Shown here: piece after piece, positions 54,211-62,811 of the stretch
Layout: every line of letters starts with the position of its first letter
Position numbering within the stretch: position 1 is the first letter of the stretch
From: Rhizobium sp. 16-488-2b
Lineage (GTDB): Bacteria > Pseudomonadota > Alphaproteobacteria > Rhizobiales > Rhizobiaceae
DNA length: 64,000 bases
NCBI RefSeq assembly: GCF_017741815.1
Contig: NZ_JAGHMF010000007.1
Span: 1-64,000 of the forward strand
Direction: 5' to 3'
Notes under the pieces: generated by a model
The model's input: only the letters and a program-made list of their open reading frames with translations
The model's database searches: none
Told to the model about the DNA's origin: nothing
Translations under genes and position numbers: made by a program

Positions 54211-54270
54211 AACCACTTTTATTGCGGCACGAAAAAGACACAATCCCGACAGGGGCATCACTAAGTGGTT
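54211..54270. promoter_or_regulatory. Distant inverted repeat upstream of the efflux operon
   Basis: AACCACTT (54211-54218) and AAGTGGTT (54263-54270) are perfect 8-bp inverted copies 44 bases apart, starting about 40 bases upstream of the adaptor start. The stretch 54190-54310 is AT-rich and likely contains the promoter. Two separated half-sites could bind a regulator and loop; speculative. Confidence 0.3.
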
Positions 54271-54382
54271 AGAATGGCTTAAATTTTCGTAATGTTCGAA
54301 TATTCTAAATAAGCTTCGATCGCGTGAATGTGACGCAACCGAGCTCGGGCGTCAGTAGCTGACGCCCGATTGTCGTTTGCGA

Positions 54383-55171
54383 TCAGAGGGATCGCGCCGC
54401 GCCGCCATCGCAGCGCACGAGGCTGCCGGTGATATAGCTCGCCTGCTGGCTGCACAGGAAGGCGGCGGTTGCCGCGAACTCTTCCACCTTGCCGTATCGG
54501 CCGACCGGGATGGCCGCCTCCTTGGCGACACGAACGTCTTCGATGCTTTTGCCCGTGCGCTTGGCGGCTGCGCCGTCGAGATCGTCGAGCCGGCTCGTGA
54601 GGATGCTGCCGGGGAGCAGCAGGTTGGTGGTGATGCCGAAGCGGCCGATTTCGGTGGCCAATGTCTTGCTCCAGCCGGCAAGCGCTGGGCGCAGCGTGTT
54701 GGAAAGCGCGAGATTACCGATCGGCTCGATCACGCCCGAGGATGCCACCGTCAGGATGCGGCCCCAACCCTGTTCCTTCATGCCGGGGAGCAGCGCGTTG
54801 GTGAGCGTGATGACCCGGAGCACCATCGAGAAGAAATAGGTCTCCAGCCGCTCGGCCGTCATGTCCTCGGTGGTGCCGGGCGTCGGGCCGCCGGTGTTGT
54901 TGATCAGGATGTCCACGCCGCCGAGCTTGCTCTTGACTGCTGTCGTGACCGTCTCGACGAAGTTTTCTTCCGAAAGATCGGCCCAGATCCAGTCGGCCTT
55001 GCCCTTGCCCTGGGCATTGATCGCCTTGCAGTTCGCCTCCAGCGTTTCGCCGCTGCGTCCGCACAAAAGCACATTGGCGCCTTCGCGCGCCAGAGCGACC
55101 GCGATGCCGTGGCCAAGTCCGCGCGACGATGCCAGCACGAGTGCGCGTTTGCCCTTGATGCCCAGATCCAT
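54383..55171 (-). CDS. SDR-family protein with replaced catalytic Tyr and Lys
   Basis: A 262-residue short-chain dehydrogenase/reductase-like protein: cofactor motif LASSRGLGHGIA (residues about 13-24), ILINNTGGPTPG (the NNAG region reads NNTG), and VASSGVIEPIGNLALSNTLRPAL. In active SDRs the Ser is followed 13 residues later by Tyr-x3-Lys; here those positions are Ser and Arg (SNTLR). The end, ASYITGSLVRCDGGAARSL, is ordinary SDR. It may be a variant enzyme or a non-redox binding protein. Divergent from the ETF-QO gene. Confidence 0.87.
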   Translation of the reverse strand: MDLGIKGKRALVLASSRGLGHGIAVALAREGANVLLCGRSGETLEANCKAINAQGKGKADWIWADLSEENFVETVTTAVKSKLGGVDILINNTGGPTPGTTEDMTAERLETYFFSMVLRVITLTNALLPGMKEQGWGRILTVASSGVIEPIGNLALSNTLRPALAGWSKTLATEIGRFGITTNLLLPGSILTSRLDDLDGAAAKRTGKSIEDVRVAKEAAIPVGRYGKVEEFAATAAFLCSQQASYITGSLVRCDGGAARSL

Positions 55172-55257
55172 TCTGAAGTCTCCTGTTGTTCGCTCCGTTT
55201 ATAGGGTGCGTGAGGATCAAAAGGAAAGGCCGGTCATGGCCTGATCAGCTTCATTTA

Positions 55258-55286
55258 TTGACGTTGACGTAAACGTCATGTAGTTC
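55258..55286 (+). promoter_or_regulatory. Promoter of the ETF-QO gene with a LiuR-like operator in the spacer
   Basis: TTGACG (55258-55263), 17 bases, TAGTTC (55281-55286). In the spacer lies TTGACGT (55264-55270), AA, ACGTCAT (55273-55279), with perfect TGACGT/ACGTCA arms. The sequence resembles the LiuR (MerR family) binding motif as I recall it, known for branched-chain amino-acid and ETF genes, and its position between -35 and -10 is characteristic for MerR-type regulators. Confidence 0.5.
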
Positions 55287-55426
55287 TTTTGTGAAGAGGA
55301 ATATCATTGCGCGAAATGGGGTATTGGCTGTCGTTTCCCGGCTCGACAATCCAGCCATGTTTTGCCAAGAGATACCCCATACACGGGGAATTGTGGCCGC
55401 AAAGCCGGCCGAGCGGAGAATGACGG

Positions 55427-57091
55427 ATGACCGAAGTGACTGAACTGCCCGAACGCGAGAGCATGGAATTCGACGTCGTGATTGTCGGCGGCGGCCCTGC
55501 CGGCCTTTCGGCTGCGATCAGACTGAAGCAGGTCAATCCCGAACTCTCCGTCGTGGTGCTGGAGAAGGGTGCCGAAGTCGGCGCGCATATCCTGTCGGGC
55601 GCCGTCGTCGACCCCGTCGGCATCGACCGGCTGCTGCCGGATTGGCGCGAAGAGGCCGATCACCCCTTCAAGACCGAGGTCAAGGACGACCACTTCCTGC
55701 TGCTCGGCCCGGCCGGCTCGATCCGCCTGCCGAACTTCGCCATGCCGCCGCTGATGAGCAATCACGGCAACTACATCGTCTCGCTCGGAAACGTCTGTCG
55801 CTGGCTGGCGGGCCACGCGGAAGCCTTGGGCGTCGAGATCTATCCGGGCTTTGCCGCAACCGAAGTGCTCTACAATGACCAGGATGCGGTCATTGGTGTC
55901 GCCACCGGCGACATGGGCGTCGAGAAAAACGGCGAGCCCGGCCCGAATTTTACCCGCGGCATGGAACTGCTCGGCAAATATACGCTGATCGGTGAAGGCG
56001 TGCGCGGCTCGCTCGCCAAGCAGCTGATATCAAAGTTCGACCTTCAGAAGGATCGCGAGCCGCAAAAATTCGGCATCGGCATCAAGGAGCTCTGGCAGGT
56101 CAAGCCGGAGAACCACAAGCAGGGTCTCGTGCAGCACTCCTTCGGCTGGCCGCTCGGCATGAAGACCGGTGGCGGTTCGTTTCTGTATCACCTGGAAGAT
56201 AACCTCGTCGCCGTCGGCTTCGTGGTGCATCTGAACTACAAGAACCCCTATCTTTATCCTTTCGAGGAATTCCAGCGCTTCAAGACGCATCCGGCGATCC
56301 GCACCACCTTCGAGGGCGGCAAGCGTCTGTCTTACGGCGCTCGCGCCATCACCGAGGGGGGCTACCAGTCGGTGCCGAAGCTGACCTTCCCAGGCGGCGC
56401 GCTGATCGGCTGCTCCGCCGGCTTCGTCAACGTCCCCCGCATCAAGGGCAGCCACAATGCCGTGCTCTCGGGCGTGCTGGCTGCCGACAGGATCGCAGAC
56501 GCGATTGCAGCAGGCCGCGCCAATGACGAGGTCATCGAAATCGAAAACGAATGGCGCGCAAGCGACATCGGCAAGGACCTGAAGAAGGTTCGCAACGTCA
56601 AGCCGCTGTGGTCGAAGTTCGGCACGGCTCTCGGCGTGGCGCTCGGGGGTCTCGACATGTGGACCAACCAGCTCCTCGGCTTCTCCTTCTTCGGCACGCT
56701 CGGCCACGGCAAGACCGACGCCGCATCGCTGGAGCCGGCCTCAAAGCACAAGAAGATCGATTACCCCAAGCCCGATGGCGTGCTCACCTTCGACCGTCTC
56801 TCCTCGGTGTTCCTGTCGAACACCAATCACGAGGAGAACGAGCCTGTTCATCTGAAGGTCAAGGACATGGCGCTGCAGAAGTCGTCGGAGCACGACATCT
56901 TCGCCGGTCCCTCGACGCGCTACTGTCCTGCCGGCGTCTATGAGTGGGTGGAGAAGGACGGGCAGGAGACCTACGTCATCAACGCCCAGAACTGCGTCCA
57001 CTGCAAGACCTGCGACATCAAGGACCCCAACCAGAATATCAACTGGGTACCGCCACAGGGCGGTGAGGGGCCGGTCTATCCGAACATGTAA
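55427..57091 (+). CDS. Electron transfer flavoprotein-ubiquinone oxidoreductase
   Basis: A 554-residue FAD and 4Fe-4S enzyme passing electrons from ETF (fatty-acid and amino-acid dehydrogenases) to ubiquinone at the membrane. FAD motif FDVVIVGGGPAGLSAAIRL is at residues about 15-33, followed by VVLEKGAEVGAHILSGAV. GWPLGMKTGGGSFLYH and the amphipathic membrane-contact region lie in the middle, and the Fe-S cysteines are at RYCPAGVYEW near 499 and CVHCKTCDIKDP near 523-529. It is highly conserved and complete. The ATG at 55427 lies just after GGAGAATG. Confidence 0.96.
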   Translation: MTEVTELPERESMEFDVVIVGGGPAGLSAAIRLKQVNPELSVVVLEKGAEVGAHILSGAVVDPVGIDRLLPDWREEADHPFKTEVKDDHFLLLGPAGSIRLPNFAMPPLMSNHGNYIVSLGNVCRWLAGHAEALGVEIYPGFAATEVLYNDQDAVIGVATGDMGVEKNGEPGPNFTRGMELLGKYTLIGEGVRGSLAKQLISKFDLQKDREPQKFGIGIKELWQVKPENHKQGLVQHSFGWPLGMKTGGGSFLYHLEDNLVAVGFVVHLNYKNPYLYPFEEFQRFKTHPAIRTTFEGGKRLSYGARAITEGGYQSVPKLTFPGGALIGCSAGFVNVPRIKGSHNAVLSGVLAADRIADAIAAGRANDEVIEIENEWRASDIGKDLKKVRNVKPLWSKFGTALGVALGGLDMWTNQLLGFSFFGTLGHGKTDAASLEPASKHKKIDYPKPDGVLTFDRLSSVFLSNTNHEENEPVHLKVKDMALQKSSEHDIFAGPSTRYCPAGVYEWVEKDGQETYVINAQNCVHCKTCDIKDPNQNINWVPPQGGEGPVYPNM

Positions 57092-57101
57092 GGCATGAGC
57101 C

Positions 57102-57647
57102 ATGAGCGCTACGCTTGAGATCAGGCAGGCGCGCTTGGAAGAACTGCCGCGCCTGACCGAGATCGAACTCGACGCCTTCGCGACATTGGCAGAGGCGTTG
57201 GGTATCTCCGACGCCGCGCATGCCTTGCCGCACGATATCCTGCGAAAAGCGCTTGAAGCCGGCCTCCTGATCGTGGCCGCCGACACCAATGATTGCCCGG
57301 TCGGTTTCTTCGCGGCGGAAGAGATTCACGACACCCTCTATGTGATCGAGCTCGATGTCAGCAGGGACTGGCAACGAAAGGGCGTCGGCCGGCGCCTGAT
57401 ATCCCACGCTGTCGAAATGGCAAGGACACGCCACCTCTCCGCGATGACATTGACGACGGACCGCCATGTCCCGTTCAACGCACCTTTCTACCAATCCATC
57501 GGCTTCCGAGCGGTAGACGGCGAGGCCATGCCGCCATTTCTGCGGGCCAAGATCGATGACGAGGTCAGCAACGGCATGGATCCGGAACGGCGCGTGGCCA
57601 TGATGCTGCGGCTTGGACGGGCGAACAGCCAGCTCACAACCTCTTAA
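57102..57647 (+). CDS. GNAT-family N-acetyltransferase
   Basis: A 181-residue acetyltransferase: LEIRQARLEELPRLTEIELDAF at the N-terminus, then VGFFAAEEIHDTLYVIELDVSRDWQRKGVGRRLI, where QRKGVGRRL is the acetyl-CoA pyrophosphate loop, and MTLTTDRHVPFNAPFYQSIGFR, with FY..IGF as the last motif. Substrate is unknown; similarity is to small-molecule or protein acetyltransferases. It follows the ETF-QO gene by 10 bases and is likely co-transcribed. Confidence 0.87.
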   Translation: MSATLEIRQARLEELPRLTEIELDAFATLAEALGISDAAHALPHDILRKALEAGLLIVAADTNDCPVGFFAAEEIHDTLYVIELDVSRDWQRKGVGRRLISHAVEMARTRHLSAMTLTTDRHVPFNAPFYQSIGFRAVDGEAMPPFLRAKIDDEVSNGMDPERRVAMMLRLGRANSQLTTS

Positions 57648-57650
57648 CGA

Positions 57651-57730
57651 ATACGTTACCGCAGGCACACGCTTAGCGGTTCATTAACCATAATCTCCTT
57701 AACCTCGGTCTCATCAACCGAACGTTAAGG
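57651..57730 (+). promoter_or_regulatory. TTAA-rich promoter region of the L,D-transpeptidase gene
   Basis: The stretch holds several TTAA-type words (CTTAACGAATACGTTACC, TCATTAACCATAATC, CCTTAACC and GTTAAGG). CtrA sites are pairs of TTAA spaced by seven bases; the spacings here are not exact (11 and 8 bases), so binding by CtrA is uncertain. AT-richness and position make it the promoter region. Confidence 0.3.
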
Positions 57731-57740
57731 AATTGCTTCG

Positions 57741-58361
57741 ATGTCGCTTTCCCGCCGTGGTTTCGTTCTGGGCGTCTCCGCGCTTCTCGCCGGCTGCGCT
57801 TCGAGCGGTCCTGATCATCGCGCCAACTACGCGGCCATTCCGGCCGAGAAGTTTCCGTTGCCGGCCATGCCGATCGACAAGATCGATCCGGAGCTTCGTC
57901 GCCAGCAGGTCAGCTACGCGTCGAGCTACAGCCCCGGCACCATCGTCGTCGACACGCCCGCCCGTCGCCTCTATTACATTCTCGGTGACAATCAGGCGAT
58001 GCGCTATGGCGTCGGTGTGGGCCGGGAAGGGCTGGCCTTTGCAGGTGGCGCCTATGTCGGGCGCAAGGCCGAATGGCCGAGCTGGACGCCGACCGAAAAC
58101 ATGCAGCGCCGCGAAGAGCGCTATCGCAAGCTCGCCGGCGGCATGCCGGGTGGGCCGAACAATCCGCTCGGTGCCCGCGCCATCTATCTCTATCGCGGCG
58201 GCAACGACACGCACTTCCGCATCCACGGCACCAACCAGCCGCAGTCGATCGGTCTTGCCATGTCGAGCGGCTGCATCCGCATGCTCAACCACGATGTCAT
58301 CGATCTCTACGAACGGGTAGAGCCCGGAGCGCAGGTCGTCGTCATCCAGGCAACGGCCTGA
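57741..58361 (+). CDS. L,D-transpeptidase (YkuD family), exported
   Basis: A 206-residue wall enzyme that forms 3-3 cross-links or attaches proteins to peptidoglycan. The N-terminus MSLSRRGFVLGVSALLAGC carries a twin-arginine-like RR and a lipobox (LAGC). The YkuD catalytic part includes GTIVVDTPARRLYYILGDN, YPVGVGR-like YGVGVGREG, and the active-site motif HGTNQPQSIGLAMSSGCIRM (catalytic Cys in SSGCIRM, His earlier). Length is typical. A strong bidirectional hairpin follows the stop. Confidence 0.92.
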   Translation: MSLSRRGFVLGVSALLAGCASSGPDHRANYAAIPAEKFPLPAMPIDKIDPELRRQQVSYASSYSPGTIVVDTPARRLYYILGDNQAMRYGVGVGREGLAFAGGAYVGRKAEWPSWTPTENMQRREERYRKLAGGMPGGPNNPLGARAIYLYRGGNDTHFRIHGTNQPQSIGLAMSSGCIRMLNHDVIDLYERVEPGAQVVVIQATA

Positions 58362-58372
58362 ATTAGAATGAA

Positions 58373-58396
58373 AAACGGGGCCGACTGGCCCCGTTT
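58373..58396. terminator. Bidirectional terminator between the L,D-transpeptidase gene and mgtE
   Basis: AAACGGGGCC (58373-58382), GACT, GGCCCCGTTT (58387-58396): perfect 10-bp stem. On the minus strand it is followed by TTTTTCATTC, a clear U-run for mgtE; on the plus strand by TTTCCTATTT. It serves both convergent genes. Confidence 0.8.
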
Positions 58397-58401
58397 CCTA
58401 T

Positions 58402-59778
58402 TTAAAGCAATGTGCCGCTGAGGATCAGCAGCGCCACCGAGAAGTAGATTACCAGCCCGGTCACGTCGACCAGCGTGGCGACGAAGGGTGCCGAGGCGCT
58501 CGCCGGATCGAGCCGCAGCTTCTGCAGCACGAAGGGCAGCATCGAGCCTGCGACCGAGCCGAACGTCACGATCCCGATCAGCGCCGCGAAGATCGTGAAG
58601 CCGACGAGAATCCAATGCTCGCCGTAATCATAGAGCCCGATATTCTGCCACAGGATGATGCGGGCAAAACCAACGGCGCCGAGGATCGAGCCGAGCACGA
58701 TGCCGGTCGGCAGTTCGCGCAGCAGCACCCGCCACCAGTCCGACAGCTTCAGCTCACCGAGCGCCAGCGCCCGGATGATGAGCGACGTCGCCTGCGAACC
58801 GGAATTGCCGCCAGAGCTCATGATCAGCGGCACGAACAGCGTCAGCACGATCGCCTTTTCCAGTTCGCCCTCAAAATGCTGCATGGCGCTCGCCGTCAGC
58901 ATTTCGCCGAGGAAGAGGGCGCAAAGCCAGCCGGCGCGCTTCTTCAGCATGCCGGCGAAGCTGATCGCCATGTAGGGCTTTCCGAGCGCCTCCATGCCGC
59001 CGAACTTCTGCGCGTCTTCCGTCTGGTCGGCGATCATCGTGTCGATCACGTCGTCGACGGTGACGATGCCCAGCATATGGCCGTTATCGCCGATAACAGG
59101 CAGCGCCAGCAGATTATGCTTGCGGATCAGCCGCGCCACGTCTTCCTGCGTCATCAGTGGATCGGCCCGGACGATGCCGCCCTGCTGGGCTACGCTCAGC
59201 ACCGAGGCCTGCGGCTCGCCGTTGATGAGACGGCGCAGCGTGACGACGCTCTTTAGTGCCTGTGTTTCGACATCGAGAACATAGATCGCATAGACGGTCT
59301 CGCGCGAACGCTCGACCTTGCGGACATGCTCCAATGTCTTTTCGACGGTCCAGGTCGCCGGCACGCTGACGAATTCCGTCGTCATGATGCTGCCGGCCGT
59401 GCGCGGCGGGTAGCCCATGAGGTGCTGGACGGCGAGACAGGTCGCGCGGTCGAGCTTGGAAAACAGGTGTGCCCGAGCGGCCTCGTCCATTTCTTGGAAC
59501 AGGTCGGCGACGCGGTCGTTGGCGGTGGCGTTCAATAGCCGTGCGGCCTGCTCGACCGGCATTTCGGTCAGCATCGCGGCGGCATGGTGCAGCTCCGGAC
59601 GTCCCAATATACGGACGGCCTTCTGCTGCGGCAGCGTGGCGAGGATAGCCGCTGCTTCGGGAATTTCGAGCGCGTTCAGACGCTCGACGCGCTCAGCCGT
59701 GGTGATGGCACCGAGGCTGTCGCTGGCAAAGAAACGGGCGGCATGGCCTGCCCGCAGAGGGAAGCGATTGATGTTCAT
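58402..59778 (-). CDS. mgtE: MgtE magnesium transporter
   Basis: A 458-residue Mg2+ channel/transporter. The N-terminal superhelical domain (about residues 30-130, EAAAILATLPQQKAVRILGRP), a CBS pair (about 140-260, with MTTEFVSVPATWTVEKTLEHVR and LPVIGDNGHMLGIVTVDDVIDTMI), and the C-terminal five-helix pore (SSGGNSGSQATSLIIRALALGE with Mg-site residues) are in order. ATG 59778 is the first start. A roughly 200-base leader lies upstream. Confidence 0.95.
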   Translation of the reverse strand: MNINRFPLRAGHAARFFASDSLGAITTAERVERLNALEIPEAAAILATLPQQKAVRILGRPELHHAAAMLTEMPVEQAARLLNATANDRVADLFQEMDEAARAHLFSKLDRATCLAVQHLMGYPPRTAGSIMTTEFVSVPATWTVEKTLEHVRKVERSRETVYAIYVLDVETQALKSVVTLRRLINGEPQASVLSVAQQGGIVRADPLMTQEDVARLIRKHNLLALPVIGDNGHMLGIVTVDDVIDTMIADQTEDAQKFGGMEALGKPYMAISFAGMLKKRAGWLCALFLGEMLTASAMQHFEGELEKAIVLTLFVPLIMSSGGNSGSQATSLIIRALALGELKLSDWWRVLLRELPTGIVLGSILGAVGFARIILWQNIGLYDYGEHWILVGFTIFAALIGIVTFGSVAGSMLPFVLQKLRLDPASASAPFVATLVDVTGLVIYFSVALLILSGTLL

Positions 59779-59979
59779 ATAGCTCGCCTTTCCGTCGATC
59801 CGCCGCAGCGTCCGACGGGCGAGCCCGATCGATATCGGTCAGCGCACGAAGGCCGCGTACGGCAAAGGCAATCGACTACTACTGTCGCTTGGCATCGTGA
59901 GATGGCTCCGTTGATATCCGCGCGAAACGGGCGTTCCGTGCGTGATGCTGTAGGTGGTCCCAAACGCTGAAAAAGTCAA
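59779..59979 (-). promoter_or_regulatory. Candidate promoter and long leader of mgtE
   Basis: Read on the minus strand, TTGACT (59979-59974) is followed after 19 bases by CCTACA (59954-59949), a weak promoter with start near 59942 and a leader of about 165 bases. No known magnesium riboswitch motif could be recognised by eye. The sequence around 59800-59900 has local self-complementary pieces but no clear consensus. Confidence 0.35.
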
Positions 59980-60000
59980 GCGGGGGAGGTAGTTGCGGCG

Positions 60001-60029
60001 AGAAAGCCGCGCAGGCCGCGCGGCTTTCT
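60001..60029 (-). terminator. Hairpin after the quinone oxidoreductase gene
   Basis: AGAAAGCCGCGC (60001-60012), AGGCC, GCGCGGCTTTCT (60018-60029): perfect 12-bp stem. On the minus strand it is 70 bases beyond the oxidoreductase stop and just before the mgtE promoter, so it probably ends that transcript. The tail has few T's. Confidence 0.55.
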
Positions 60030-60098
60030 TCGTGGGCGTGATGAATGAGTCGCTTCCTTATGCCGAAATGCTCATCCACCGGGACGAACCTGTCGCTA

Positions 60099-61112
60099 TC
60101 AGAAGCCTGCGAGCACCAGCTTGCCCCTGGTCTTCCCGCTCTCGATCATCGCATGCGCCGTCTTCAGGTTGGCCGCGTTGACCACGCCGAGTGTCTCGTT
60201 CAGCGTCGTGCGGATGGTGCCGGCATCGACCAGGTCGGCGATCTTGTTCAGAAGCTTGTGCTGCTCGATCATGTCGGCGGTGTTAAAGAGCGGGCGCGTG
60301 AACATCAGCTCCCAGTGAATCGAAATCGCCTTGCGCTTGAAGGGTACGATGTCGAGCGTCTTGGGGTCGTCGATGAGCGCAAAGCGGCCCTGCGGCGCGA
60401 TGGCCTCGACGATATCCTGCAGGTGGTCGCTGGTGTTCGTCGTGGAGAAGATGAAGCCGGGCGCGCCGATGCCGAGTGCTGCCATCTGCGCAGCGATCGG
60501 CGTCGAATGGTCGATCACATGGTGGGCGCCGAGTTCCTTCACCCAAGCCTGCGTTTCCGGCCGCGAAGCGGTCGCAATCACAGTGAGGTCGGTCAAGGCG
60601 CGGGCGATCTGGATGGCGATCGAGCCGACGCCACCGGCGCCGCCGATGATGAGGATGGCGTTGGCGGCACCGGGAACCGCGTCCTGAACCTTAAGGCGGT
60701 CGAACAGCGCTTCATAGGCAGTGATCGAGGTCAGCGGCAGGGCGGCGGCGGCCGCGAAATCGAGGCTTGCTGGCTTGCGGCCGACGATGCGCTCATCGAC
60801 CAGATGGAATTCGGCGTTGGAACCGGGGCGGTTGATCGCGCCAGCGTAGGAAACCTCGTCGCCGACCTGGAACAGAGTAACCTCGGGGCCTACCGCCTTG
60901 ACGATACCGGCCGCGTCCCATCCGAGAACCTTGAACTCGCCGTCGGCTGGCGCTACGCCGGCGCGGACCTTGGTGTCGACGGGATTGACCGAGACCGCCT
61001 TGATCTCGACCAGGAGATCGTGGCCGGTAGCCTGAGGCATCGGCAGGTCGACGTCGATCAGAGACGTTTCGGCGGAAATGGGCTGCGGTGTGGTGTAGGC
61101 GACGGCGCGCAT
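60099..61112 (-). CDS. Zinc-type alcohol dehydrogenase-like / quinone oxidoreductase (QOR)
   Basis: A 337-residue NAD(P)H-dependent medium-chain reductase. Start MRAVAYTTPQ at 61112 has CAGGAGTC upstream. Features: SVNPVDTKVRAGVAP, VLGWDAAGIVKAVGPEVTLFQVGDEV, and the cofactor motif ILIIGGAGGVGSIAIQIAR (about 155-173). No catalytic zinc cysteines are seen, so it belongs to the quinone oxidoreductase/zeta-crystallin side of the family. It is divergent from an HxlR-type gene whose product probably regulates it. The frame opens upstream to 61181. Confidence 0.9.
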   Translation of the reverse strand: MRAVAYTTPQPISAETSLIDVDLPMPQATGHDLLVEIKAVSVNPVDTKVRAGVAPADGEFKVLGWDAAGIVKAVGPEVTLFQVGDEVSYAGAINRPGSNAEFHLVDERIVGRKPASLDFAAAAALPLTSITAYEALFDRLKVQDAVPGAANAILIIGGAGGVGSIAIQIARALTDLTVIATASRPETQAWVKELGAHHVIDHSTPIAAQMAALGIGAPGFIFSTTNTSDHLQDIVEAIAPQGRFALIDDPKTLDIVPFKRKAISIHWELMFTRPLFNTADMIEQHKLLNKIADLVDAGTIRTTLNETLGVVNAANLKTAHAMIESGKTRGKLVLAGF

Positions 61113-61186
61113 GAAAGACTCCTGTGTTTGTTGCACGGGTGCTAGATGCGTCTTACGTTGAGATCGCGCAAGAATGCACAAATTCT

Positions 61187-61197
61187 GTACGTAGTAC
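61187..61197. promoter_or_regulatory. Palindromic operator candidate between the QOR and HxlR genes
   Basis: GTAC (61187-61190), GTA, GTAC (61194-61197): a short symmetrical motif in the 103-base divergent control region, close to the HxlR start (61216). HxlR/DUF24 regulators bind such small palindromes to repress divergent reductase genes. Confidence 0.45.
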
Positions 61198-61215
61198 CCA
61201 AAAGGATACCGTCAA

Positions 61216-61623
61216 ATGTCGTTGCCGAGAGACAAGCTGACCGAGAACTTCCCCGGATGCCCCGTCGAGGCGACGTTGAGTTTTCTGGATGGCAAGTGGA
61301 AGGGCGTGATCCTCTTTCACCTGATGGAGGGCACGCTGCGCTTCAATGAACTGCGCCGCAAGCTGCCATCGGTGACACAGCGGATGATGACTAAGCAGCT
61401 TCGGGAGCTGGAGGAATGCGGTCTGGTGTCGCGCACGGTGTTTGCCGTCGTGCCGCCCCGGGTGGATTATGCGCTGACGCCACTCGGCAAGACATTGAAG
61501 CCCGTCATCGCGGCCTTGGCTGCCTGGGGCGAGGAAAACATATCCTGCCGCCCCAATGGCCGCCACCTCAGGGATGTGGCGGCCGATGATCGGTCAGCCG
61601 CGGCTGCGGCGGTCGAGGCGTAG
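61216..61623 (+). CDS. HxlR/DUF24-family transcription regulator
   Basis: A 135-residue winged-helix regulator: [62 protein letters not shown], then [29 protein letters not shown]. Cys15 near the N-terminus matches the redox-sensing cysteine of YodB/QorR-type regulators. In Corynebacterium, QorR of this family represses a divergent quinone reductase gene, the same arrangement as here; regulation of the QOR by this protein is inferred. The 3' end overlaps the convergent MFS gene by 30 bases. Confidence 0.9.
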   Translation: MSLPRDKLTENFPGCPVEATLSFLDGKWKGVILFHLMEGTLRFNELRRKLPSVTQRMMTKQLRELEECGLVSRTVFAVVPPRVDYALTPLGKTLKPVIAALAAWGEENISCRPNGRHLRDVAADDRSAAAAAVEA

Positions 61624-62811
61624 CGAAGCCGCGAAGACGACGATGCCGAGAGCCGACAGGATCGCGCCGACATAACCCGTCGAAGCCGAACCATAGCCCC
61701 ATGCGATGACGAGGCCGCCGAGCCAGGCGCCGAGAGCGTTGGCGATGTTGAAGGCGGAGTGGTTGGAGGCGGCCGCAAGCGTCTGCGCATCGGCGGCGAC
61801 ATCCATCAGGCGGGTCTGCAGCGCCGGACCGGCGGCAAAGCCGCAGCCGATCAGGAAGACGCACAGGCCAAGCATGAACGGGTTGGTCGCTGTCAGCGAA
61901 AACAGCGTCAGCACGATGATGTTGAAGATGAGCGAGCCGCCGATCGTGCCCATGATCGACTTGTCGGCGAGCCACGAGCCGACGACATTGCCGGCGTTCA
62001 TGCCGACGCCGAATAGCACCATCATGACGGCCACCATGCCGGGCTGCAGCATGGCGACATCGGTGGTGGTGTCGGCGATATAGCTGAACATCGCGAACAT
62101 GCCGCCGTAGCCGACGGCCGCAATCGCAAGTGTCAGCAATACCTGCGGGCGCTTGAAGGCGCCGAGTTCGCGCATGAAGCTTGCACCCTCGGACACCTCA
62201 TCGCGCGGCACGTAGTACCAGATCAGCGCCATGGTCACGAGGCCGATCACGCCGACAGCGGTAAACGCGACGCGCCAGTCTAGCGACTGGCCGAAGAAGG
62301 TGGCGAGCGGTGTGCCGAGCAGCGTCGCGATCGTCAGGCCCAGCATGACGCGGCCAACGGCGCGGGCGCGCTTGTGCACCGGCACCATCGATGCGGCGAC
62401 GATCGCGGCCACGCCGAAATAGGCGCCGTGCGGCAGGCCGGTGATGAAGCGCAGCACGGTGAAGCTCTCGAACGAGGGAGCCATGGCGCTCGTGATATTG
62501 CCGACGGCGAAGATCCCCATCAGCAGCAAGAGCAGCGAGCGGCGCGCCATCTTGGCGGCCAGAACGGCAATCACGGGAGCGCCGATGACCACGCCCAGTG
62601 CATAGGCGCTGATGACATAACCGGCCTGCGGGATGGTGACGGAAAACGTGCCGGCGACATCGGGAAGCAGGCCCATGATCGCGAATTCGCCGGTGCCGAT
62701 CCCGAAGCCGCCACAGGCCAGCGCCAGCTGCACAAGTGCGACCGCCATGGGCGAGGGCGCCTCGGAGACGGGGATGTCGGCGATGGAATCGTTTACGGCG
62801 ACCTGGCTCAA
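61594..62811 (-). CDS. MFS efflux transporter (AraJ-like)
   Basis: A 405-residue 12-helix transporter of the DHA1-like group: [57 protein letters not shown] includes the family motif (G..EF...GLLP..A). Motif A-like [25 protein letters not shown] follows. Members export sugars, drugs or nucleosides; substrate not assignable. ATG 62811 is the first start. The stop lies inside the coding end of the HxlR gene. Confidence 0.9.
   Translation of the reverse strand: MSQVAVNDSIADIPVSEAPSPMAVALVQLALACGGFGIGTGEFAIMGLLPDVAGTFSVTIPQAGYVISAYALGVVIGAPVIAVLAAKMARRSLLLLLMGIFAVGNITSAMAPSFESFTVLRFITGLPHGAYFGVAAIVAASMVPVHKRARAVGRVMLGLTIATLLGTPLATFFGQSLDWRVAFTAVGVIGLVTMALIWYYVPRDEVSEGASFMRELGAFKRPQVLLTLAIAAVGYGGMFAMFSYIADTTTDVAMLQPGMVAVMMVLFGVGMNAGNVVGSWLADKSIMGTIGGSLIFNIIVLTLFSLTATNPFMLGLCVFLIGCGFAAGPALQTRLMDVAADAQTLAAASNHSAFNIANALGAWLGGLVIAWGYGSASTGYVGAILSALGIVVFAASLRLDRRSRG

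Noticed and set aside
57651-57730. Definite CtrA binding sites upstream of the L,D-transpeptidase gene
   Set aside because: TTAA words are present but not with the seven-base spacing of the consensus.
59779-60000. Known magnesium riboswitch (M-box) upstream of mgtE
   Set aside because: No conserved M-box sequence blocks could be recognised; only a long leader is supported.
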